Assembly: GCA_022452125.1 (NCBI GenBank)
Contig: JAKURJ010000030.1
Coordinates: 1-15,433 of the forward strand
DNA: 15,433 nucleotides
Direction of reading: 5' to 3'
Origin: Candidatus Poseidoniaceae archaeon
Lineage (GTDB): Archaea > Thermoplasmatota > Poseidoniia > Poseidoniales > Poseidoniaceae
The position numbers and the translations under genes are program-made. Each line of letters starts with the position of its first letter. Position 1 is the stretch's first letter. This document shows positions 1-5,547 of the stretch, piece after piece. Below the pieces are notes generated by a model. It had not been told where the DNA came from and made no database searches. It saw nothing but the letters and a program-made list of their open reading frames with translations.

Positions 1-2
1 CA

Positions 3-1241
3 CACGAATATTATGTTACAAAAATAGACGATATTTCAATGAGGGCCAGAATTGCTTGGGAATATCCTTTGGACGGCACCACATTATTCGCTGGAGTCCA
101 TCAAGTGCGCCCAGGAACTGTCGAAGTCTGGGAACTAGTTGATGGAAAACCTATGATGACCAGCCTATCTCGATTTGAAAAGCAAGTTGTAGAACCTACA
201 CAGTCTTGGAATGACCCTGAAGGATTGTTGGAAACCTTTGTTGAGAGCGTTAAAGATAGATTGATGGCAGACGTACCGGTTGGAATCGTTCTGTCCGGTG
301 GCCTAGACTCCAGTCTAGTTTGTGCGGTTGCGAGAGAGGCCGCAGAACGTGCTGGGCAGCCCGTTCCTGCTTGTTGGACAGTAGCTGAAAGTGAAGAAAA
401 TCCTGATTGGAAGGCCGCAGAATTAGTGGCCTCGAGTCTAGACTTGGAACATCACCAACATATCCTGCAAGAAGATTCGTTCAATTCACGACTTCCAGAT
501 TTGGCTTGGCACGGTGAGGATTTAGACCTGACAGTGTTGTTTTTCCAACCTCTTTTCGCCAAGATGTCTGAATCAGTAACTGTTGGCTTGTGTGGACAAG
601 GCGCAGACGAGCTTCACGCAGGATATCCGCGTTATCGTGACCTCAAGGCTCATGCATCAGTGATTCAATCAAGGCTGGATGAATTGAATTGTAACCTATC
701 AAGTCTAGAAGGTGAGCAATGGTGGTCAGCGGATCATTCTCCTGACAATCACTGTAGAAGTTTGAATGATTTCCTTCAATTTGAATTGGACCATGGACAG
801 TTGTCTAATTTCCAATTGAGATTGGTTGACAGACACTCAATGGCTCACGGTCTTGAAGTTCGAGTTCCATTCCTAGGGTTTAGACACCGTGATGCTTCGA
901 ATAAGCTGCCAATGGATTGGAGACTTCCTGCCAGTTTAGAAGAAAAAGCAGCCTTGAGGAAAGCTGCAGATTTGACTGATTTGCCAGCAGAAATAGTACG
1001 ACGACCTAAATTGCCTGCAGGCCGAGCAACTTCTCCAAAATTGATTGATGAGGTTCTTGCCGAACTTCAACCACGGGTTCAAGAAATAGCCGCTCGCCAT
1101 CCAAACATGGAGAAAGCATTGCTCAGGCAGCCTGACATCGCAGTTGGTTTAGGTCTCTTTGAGGCCATGCACATTCTCGATGGCGGCAGAACTAGAAAAA
1201 GCGGTGATGCCGCATCATTATTGGACGAGGTGATTGGATGA
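3..1241 (+). CDS. asnB: Asparagine-synthase-family glutamine amidotransferase (5' partial)
   Basis: Asparagine synthases adenylate a carboxylate with ATP and amidate it with ammonia from glutamine. The reading frame is open to the left edge (HEYYVTKIDD precedes the first ATG at 39), so that ATG is internal and the N-terminal glutaminase domain lies mostly outside the window. Numbered from that ATG, residues 8-30 match the end of the glutaminase domain (GTTLFAGVHQVRPG). The PP-loop ATP site SGGLDSS is at 86-92, CGQGADELHAGY stands where AsnB has SGEGADE..GGY, HGLEVRVPFL follows, and RRPKLPAG is near the C-terminus. The stop overlaps the next start as ATGA, so it is translationally coupled to gshA. 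Relatives such as beta-lactam synthetase and the N-acetylglutaminylglutamine amide enzyme share this fold, so the substrate need not be aspartate. The family is certain, the substrate is not. Confidence 0.88.
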   Translation, partial: HEYYVTKIDDISMRARIAWEYPLDGTTLFAGVHQVRPGTVEVWELVDGKPMMTSLSRFEKQVVEPTQSWNDPEGLLETFVESVKDRLMADVPVGIVLSGGLDSSLVCAVAREAAERAGQPVPACWTVAESEENPDWKAAELVASSLDLEHHQHILQEDSFNSRLPDLAWHGEDLDLTVLFFQPLFAKMSESVTVGLCGQGADELHAGYPRYRDLKAHASVIQSRLDELNCNLSSLEGEQWWSADHSPDNHCRSLNDFLQFELDHGQLSNFQLRLVDRHSMAHGLEVRVPFLGFRHRDASNKLPMDWRLPASLEEKAALRKAADLTDLPAEIVRRPKLPAGRATSPKLIDEVLAELQPRVQEIAARHPNMEKALLRQPDIAVGLGLFEAMHILDGGRTRKSGDAASLLDEVIG

Positions 1242-2443
1242 GTTTCGTTCACGATTTGACACACAAATTGGAGGCTAATCGCGACAAAATTAGCGAATGG
1301 ATGGCGAAAAAGCGCTCCGAAGTTCCTATCCCGATTTATGGCAGCGTCGACATTCGAGATGCTGGATGGAAGGTTGCTGTAGTAGATGCAAATCACTTTC
1401 CAGCAGGTTTCAATAACACCTCTCCAGAAGATGAGCAGCATTTAGCTGAATTGTTGCGGAATCACATTAATCGTAAGCATGAAGGCTGTTCTTGGGTACA
1501 TTTGTATCCTGAATCTCATACTCGAAATCCAGGTTATGTGGAAAATGTTGCGACAATCAAGCGATTGATTGAACTAGCAGGATTTAGATGTACAGTCGGC
1601 TCTCCAGAATTAGAAGGCCATGGCTCTCTGGCCGGCATTACTAGGCCTCTATCATTAGATACCGTGGAGATTCAAGGGGAACAATTGTTGGTGGGAGGAG
1701 AAAAGCCATGCCTTGTTTTGCTGAATAATGATCTTACAGAGGGAATGGTCGATGGCCTCGGTGCACACCAAGTCTCTCCACCTCCTCACATGGGCTGGCA
1801 GAGAAGAAGGAAGAGCGAACATTACCAATGCTTGCAAGGATATGTCGATGAGATTGCTGAGATTCTCGAAATCGATTCATGGCATTTGATGAGCACTTGG
1901 TTTGTTTCCGAGGATAAGTGTTTAGAAAAAGAAACTTGTCGACATATCCTCGCCTCAGAAGTTGACGAGTTTTTAGCTAGAATCGCAGCAAAATACCAGG
2001 AATTGGGAATTGACAGGCAACCAGTGGCCTTCATCAAGAATGATAGAGGAACATACGGTTTGGGAATTATGGCTGTTACAAGCGGCGAGGAGTTACTCAA
2101 TTTATCCAATAGGAAATTCAAACGATTGATGTATTCTAAAGGCGGAGTTGATGTTGAAAATTTCCTGATTCAAGAAGGAGTACCTACTTCACTAAACACA
2201 ACAGAAGGCGCGCCAGTTGAGCCTGTTGTCTATCTAGTCGATGGAGAGGCAGCATCGTGGTTTTATCGAATAAATGCTAAGAAAGGCGAAATGGAAAATC
2301 TAAATTCTCCCTCCGCTGAATTCAGGCCTTACAGTGAAGTTGGGAAACAATTCGGTGAACATGCGCATGGATGGCACGCTCTAGTTTCAGAGTTGTCAAT
2401 GCTGGCAATGGGCGCAGAGTCTCAAAAGCAGATGGAGGGTTAA
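1238..2443 (+). CDS. gshA: Glutamate-cysteine ligase, proteobacterial GshA type
   Basis: It resembles the GshA family typified by the Acidithiobacillus ferrooxidans enzyme, which joins glutamate to cysteine through the gamma-carboxyl with ATP. Family motifs, recognised from memory, run along the whole 401 residues: YGSVDIRDAG (34-43), NHFPAGFNN (52-60), YPESHTRN (90-97), LLNNDLTEG (161-169), KNDRGTYGLGIM (267-278), IQEGV (311-315), EPVVYLVDG (328-336) and FYR near 342. It is somewhat shorter than the roughly 430-residue bacterial proteins. The start follows GAGGTGA (1227-1233) at 4 nt. It overlaps the upstream amidotransferase and is followed after 1 nt by a dehydrogenase-like gene. No glutathione synthetase is seen nearby, so the product could be gamma-glutamylcysteine, or the enzyme may join glutamate to another amine. 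Family assignment is firm; the acceptor is inferred. Confidence 0.85.
   Translation: MSFVHDLTHKLEANRDKISEWMAKKRSEVPIPIYGSVDIRDAGWKVAVVDANHFPAGFNNTSPEDEQHLAELLRNHINRKHEGCSWVHLYPESHTRNPGYVENVATIKRLIELAGFRCTVGSPELEGHGSLAGITRPLSLDTVEIQGEQLLVGGEKPCLVLLNNDLTEGMVDGLGAHQVSPPPHMGWQRRRKSEHYQCLQGYVDEIAEILEIDSWHLMSTWFVSEDKCLEKETCRHILASEVDEFLARIAAKYQELGIDRQPVAFIKNDRGTYGLGIMAVTSGEELLNLSNRKFKRLMYSKGGVDVENFLIQEGVPTSLNTTEGAPVEPVVYLVDGEAASWFYRINAKKGEMENLNSPSAEFRPYSEVGKQFGEHAHGWHALVSELSMLAMGAESQKQMEG
2434..2439 (+). promoter_or_regulatory. Shine-Dalgarno site selecting a TTG start
   Basis: GGAGGG lies 5 nt before the TTG at 2445, inside the last codons of gshA. The first in-frame codons after the TTG encode the beta strand and GGGLVG loop of a Rossmann fold, so the TTG is the real start despite the lack of an ATG. 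Confidence 0.75.
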
Positions 2444-2444
2444 C

Positions 2445-3428
2445 TTGCGAATACATTGTTTGGGTGGCGGTCTAGTTGGCTCATTTGTCACTAGAAGGTT
2501 AGGCGAAGCGGGATTTGATGTGCATTTGTTTGATGTAGTTGAGCGAGAATCTCCTGCAACTTTTCACCTTGGAGATGCGTTAACTTCTGACCACACTCAA
2601 GCACAAATCATAGTGAATATGCTTCCCGGTTCTCTGGGTAACAAGATGACTTCTTTACTGAAAGATTCAGGACAAAGAATTGTAGACTTGTCTTTCAGCG
2701 AAACCACTCCAGATACATTGGAAGACGTATCTAGTACAATCTTGTGGGATGTGGGAATCGCTCCAGGACTTTCAAACATGCTTGTGGCATCTGCATTTCG
2801 TGAATTTGGTAGTCTAGATTCTGTTAGCATCAAGGTAGGCGGCAATCCTCAACAGCCAGATGATGAATGGTCATACATGGCTCCATTCTCTCCACACGAT
2901 GTTATCGCAGAGTATACTCGTCCAGCTAGGGTAATTCTGCAAGGAGAGCAATCCGAAGTTCCTGCCATGTCCGAATTGCATTCTATTGATGCAAATGGCA
3001 GAGAGATGGAAGCATTCCTGACAGATGGTTTGCGGTCACTATTGTCTTTGCCTGCTCAAAAAATGGGTGAGTACACAGTTAGGTGGCCAGGGCACATTCA
3101 AAGATATCAAAACACTAACTTGGATCCTGATGAACTAGTAGATGCTTGGGCTCTCGACCCACACCGTTCAGAGTTCACGTGGATGGAGGTTTGCGTTTCT
3201 TCAGGTGATGAAACTCGAACTTGGATTGTTGAAGATCTAGGAAAGGATGGAGATTCTAGTATGGCTAGAACTACCGGCCTAGTAACTGCATGTTGTGTAA
3301 TTGCTTGGATTGACAGGCCTGATATGTTTGGTTCGGGAGTTTTCGCTCCCGAAGACCTACCTGATGATGTGATTCAACTAGTGGTTGAAGTCATGAGTGC
3401 TGAAGGTGTATCAATCGAATTGCGTTGA
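2445..3428 (+). CDS. Saccharopine-dehydrogenase-like NAD(P)-dependent oxidoreductase
   Basis: An N-terminal Rossmann fold is clear: GGGLVG at residues 7-12 and an acidic residue (D30) ending the second strand, which usually favours NAD over NADP. The signature of the saccharopine/lysine-6-dehydrogenase superfamily follows: DLSF (81-84), then DVGIAPGLSN (102-111), where relatives have DxGxxPGLxN. A substrate domain with TVRWPGH and a return to the Rossmann domain (MARTTGLVTAC) complete it. At 327 residues it is shorter than saccharopine dehydrogenase or lysine 6-dehydrogenase (about 380-450). It starts with TTG behind a good Shine-Dalgarno site and is one base after gshA, so it probably acts in the same pathway. 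Members of this superfamily oxidise or form C-N bonds on amino acids (lysine, saccharopine, carboxynorspermidine). The exact reaction cannot be read from the sequence. Confidence 0.8.
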   Translation: MRIHCLGGGLVGSFVTRRLGEAGFDVHLFDVVERESPATFHLGDALTSDHTQAQIIVNMLPGSLGNKMTSLLKDSGQRIVDLSFSETTPDTLEDVSSTILWDVGIAPGLSNMLVASAFREFGSLDSVSIKVGGNPQQPDDEWSYMAPFSPHDVIAEYTRPARVILQGEQSEVPAMSELHSIDANGREMEAFLTDGLRSLLSLPAQKMGEYTVRWPGHIQRYQNTNLDPDELVDAWALDPHRSEFTWMEVCVSSGDETRTWIVEDLGKDGDSSMARTTGLVTACCVIAWIDRPDMFGSGVFAPEDLPDDVIQLVVEVMSAEGVSIELR

Positions 3429-3437
3429 GGTGGTTCC

Positions 3438-4085
3438 ATGAAGCGTGTCGCAGTTTATGCACTAACTATTGCAATTGGGCTTTATGTCAGCGCTAAATAC
3501 GCTGAATGGCCAGTCAATATTTGGTGCATTGGATTGTTCATTTGGTTGTTCTATAACGCAGAAAGAAAGGAAAGAATCGAGATGATTACCGTTCTAGCCT
3601 TTGCAACTCCAATGGAATTATTCTTCTCTGAAGTGTGGTTGATTTACGAATATCAGCGCGGCTTGATGCCACTATTCGTACCGGTCGGACACTGGTTTTT
3701 ATTTGATGCTGGAAGAAGGATTAGTGCATATTTACCTGTGCAAAAAGCAATGATTAGTCTCGTGCCATTCATACCTCTAGTCGCTTATGGCGTGTGGACG
3801 GGAGGAGATACTTCAGGAGTGATTCTACTTCTATTGGTCCTCGTGTTCACGAAATGGGGTCCGCAACCTGCTCTATACGCAACAATGGCTTGGGCTGCTC
3901 TATTGATGGAATTGTGGGGTACTTATCTTACAAATTGGACATGGGCCAATGAGGTTCCGTGGACTGGATTAACCGCTTGGAATCCGCCACTATTAGTAGG
4001 TGCATTCTACTGTCTGGGTGATTTATTGGTGAATCTAAGTGTAGAGAGGTTTGAAGGTAAGCACCTTTTGGAGGTGAATGAATGA
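3438..4085 (+). CDS. Polytopic membrane protein of unknown function
   Basis: A 215-residue protein with about seven hydrophobic segments (roughly residues 3-19, 26-40, 49-69, 75-90, 104-120, 126-138 and 146-165, plus a C-terminal one near 184-200). Charged or polar residues sit inside or next to helices: PMELFFSE (58-65), GHWFLFD (84-90), MELWGTY (157-163) and CLGD (192-195). This looks more like an enzyme active site or transport path than a simple anchor. GAGGTGG (3427-3433) precedes the ATG, and the stop overlaps the ferredoxin start as ATGA, so it is co-transcribed with the amino-acid-type enzymes upstream and the ferredoxin downstream. I do not recognise the family; a transporter or membrane enzyme for the operon's product is possible but only inferred. 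Confidence 0.7.
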   Translation: MKRVAVYALTIAIGLYVSAKYAEWPVNIWCIGLFIWLFYNAERKERIEMITVLAFATPMELFFSEVWLIYEYQRGLMPLFVPVGHWFLFDAGRRISAYLPVQKAMISLVPFIPLVAYGVWTGGDTSGVILLLLVLVFTKWGPQPALYATMAWAALLMELWGTYLTNWTWANEVPWTGLTAWNPPLLVGAFYCLGDLLVNLSVERFEGKHLLEVNE

Positions 4086-4414
4086 CCTCTCGAGATGACC
4101 TTGCTAAGCGGCGTGAGGCTGAGGCTGAGCGCATAGCGATTTCACTTGCCCGTCAGAAGGGTGAGCGTCGAGCATCGATTAAGGGAGGAGAAGGGACAGT
4201 CGCTTGGGTGACTGAGAATCTATGCATTGGCTGTGACCAGTGTACGATAGTATGTGATGATGATGCTATCGAATTGTACTTCAAAGACATGGCATCTCCT
4301 TTGCTAGAAGTTCCCAGCAATCGTAAAGCTAGGATAATTCGAGATGCTTGTACAGGTTGTAGGTTGTGCGTTCTAGCATGCCCTACGGATGCAATTACAA
4401 TGATAGATAGGTGA
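4082..4414 (+). CDS. Ferredoxin with two [4Fe-4S] clusters
   Basis: Electron carrier with two four-cysteine motifs: C48, C51, C54, C58 (CIGCDQCTIVC) and C90, C93, C96, C100 followed by P101 (CTGCRLCVLACP). The first motif lacks the usual proline after the fourth cysteine and has three aspartates there (DDD), which could shift potential or partner binding. An insert of about 31 residues separates the motifs, longer than in clostridial-type ferredoxins. Residues 1-35 form a charged, probably helical extension (KRREAEAERIA), suggesting docking to a partner. It starts within the stop of the membrane protein (ATGA) behind GAGGTG at 4071-4076 and is 4 nt before a two-helix membrane protein. Donor and acceptor are not evident; it could equally be a subunit of a larger redox enzyme. 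Confidence 0.9.
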   Translation: MTSRDDLAKRREAEAERIAISLARQKGERRASIKGGEGTVAWVTENLCIGCDQCTIVCDDDAIELYFKDMASPLLEVPSNRKARIIRDACTGCRLCVLACPTDAITMIDR

Positions 4415-4418
4415 TATT

Positions 4419-4694
4419 ATGTCAAAACAGCCAGAACATGAAGGAGCTCAAAGATTCGGTGGAGAGTTTGGTCCCAAGAGGGGTGCAAATACAACCGGTG
4501 TTTCACTATCCACATTCAAGACTCTAGTATGGGTCTCAAACATTGGAGGTTTGCTATTGGTTGTCTTTGCACTGGAATTTTTGTTTGTTCAACAGGAATT
4601 CGCAATGGGTCTTGGATTCTTAATTGCTGGAGTAATTGTTGCTCTCTTCCCCTCAAACTATGAAATTAGAGGAATGGAAGAAGAATCTTCCTGA
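4419..4694 (+). CDS. Small two-helix membrane protein
   Basis: A 91-residue protein with a hydrophilic, Gly/Lys-rich N-terminus (about 1-33), two hydrophobic helices (about 36-56 and 62-78) separated by a very short turn (VQQE), and an acidic end. Both termini would be on the same side, probably cytoplasmic because of the basic N-terminal part. A GGTGAT ribosome binding site (4410-4415) lies just before the ATG and contains the stop of the ferredoxin gene, so the two are coupled. It ends the plus-strand run; the next gene is convergent and its stop codon abuts this one. The function is not recognised. A membrane partner for the ferredoxin is possible by position only. Confidence 0.65.
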   Translation: MSKQPEHEGAQRFGGEFGPKRGANTTGVSLSTFKTLVWVSNIGGLLLVVFALEFLFVQQEFAMGLGFLIAGVIVALFPSNYEIRGMEEESS

Positions 4695-5486
4695 TCACTT
4701 AACCTCGAATTTTTCTCCACAGGATGGGCATTTGACATTACCTGTGTATCCTGTAGGTACTTTCAATGGTGAATTACAATGCACACAATTGATCACAACT
4801 TTCGCTTCAACAGCGTCTTTTTGTTCAGACCAAACTAGTGGCACTGGTGAAACAAAATCTGCCATGTCAACAATAGTTCTGAGATAATTCGGAGTTCCGG
4901 TTCTGAAATTTGATGGTGCTGCGGTAAGTAATGGCATTGCTACAATCAGCATACAGAATCCTGAACAGAATAAAGAGAATCCAAACGAGTTCTCCCCTAC
5001 CTGTCCTACAGACAGAGGGCTCCAATATTCGTCAATATAAGCCAAGAAAAACATTCCCGAAATTACTAGAATAACCAGAGTAAAATACAGTCCTAGTCGA
5101 TATCCTTGAACAGATAAGATTCCGCCGAAAACAAATGAAGTTCCAATGACCAAAGCGATGAACGACTCACCACCTCCATCAGTTTCACCGTATAACATGC
5201 CAACAAAAATCCTAAACAAACCGTATAAAATAATCAAAAAACCAGTAATCTGAACAATACTAGTAGTGTTGTTTGTTATGAAAATCTGCTGTGGTTGTCC
5301 ACCATACATTTGTTGTTGCCCAAATTGCATATTTTGTTGAGTTGGAATTGAGACAGGTTGGGGGGATTTAGATTCATCATCCTCCATCAAGCGTATGACG
5401 ACTTCAGCCTTGTTTCCACTAACTCGTAAACCTCTTTCCTTGCACATGGTTTTGAGTTCGAGAAGTGTATGGCTATCGTAGTCCAT
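4695..5486 (-). CDS. SAP-motif, four-helix membrane and zinc-ribbon protein
   Basis: Three parts are visible in 263 residues. Residues 1-36 match a SAP motif (helix-extended loop-helix, LLELKTMCKERGLRVSGNK), normally a DNA- or RNA-binding element. Residues 43-75 are rich in Gln, Asn and Pro and probably disordered. Four hydrophobic helices follow (about 76-96, 108-127, 131-151 and 167-190). The C-terminus is a zinc ribbon with C234/C237 (CVHC) and C253/C256 (CPSC). With SAP and ribbon both cytoplasmic, the protein could tether nucleic acid or ribosomes to the membrane, but SAP-like motifs can also mediate protein contacts. No clear Shine-Dalgarno site precedes the ATG; it may be leaderless or the last gene of the transcript from the cytochrome operon 61 bp upstream. 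Specific function unknown. Confidence 0.75.
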   Translation of the reverse strand: MDYDSHTLLELKTMCKERGLRVSGNKAEVVIRLMEDDESKSPQPVSIPTQQNMQFGQQQMYGGQPQQIFITNNTTSIVQITGFLIILYGLFRIFVGMLYGETDGGGESFIALVIGTSFVFGGILSVQGYRLGLYFTLVILVISGMFFLAYIDEYWSPLSVGQVGENSFGFSLFCSGFCMLIVAMPLLTAAPSNFRTGTPNYLRTIVDMADFVSPVPLVWSEQKDAVEAKVVINCVHCNSPLKVPTGYTGNVKCPSCGEKFEVK

Positions 5487-5547
5487 GAGTTAGCACTCAA
5501 AATCAACATTAATCAATCTTGACCCGATTTTTTGTCTTAATCGCAGA

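Noticed and set aside
39..41. ATG as the start of the amidotransferase
   Set aside because: The frame stays open to the left edge and the residues before the ATG continue the glutaminase-domain end, so the gene begins outside the window.
4636..4887. Plus-strand frame across the convergent gene ends
   Set aside because: It overlaps the C-terminal zinc ribbon of the minus-strand SAP protein and the end of the two-helix protein; its translation has no recognisable feature.
5487..5547. Intergenic gap between the fusion gene and the SAP gene as a terminator or promoter
   Set aside because: The T6 run is on the wrong strand for a minus-strand terminator and no clear TATA box or Shine-Dalgarno site was seen; left unassigned.
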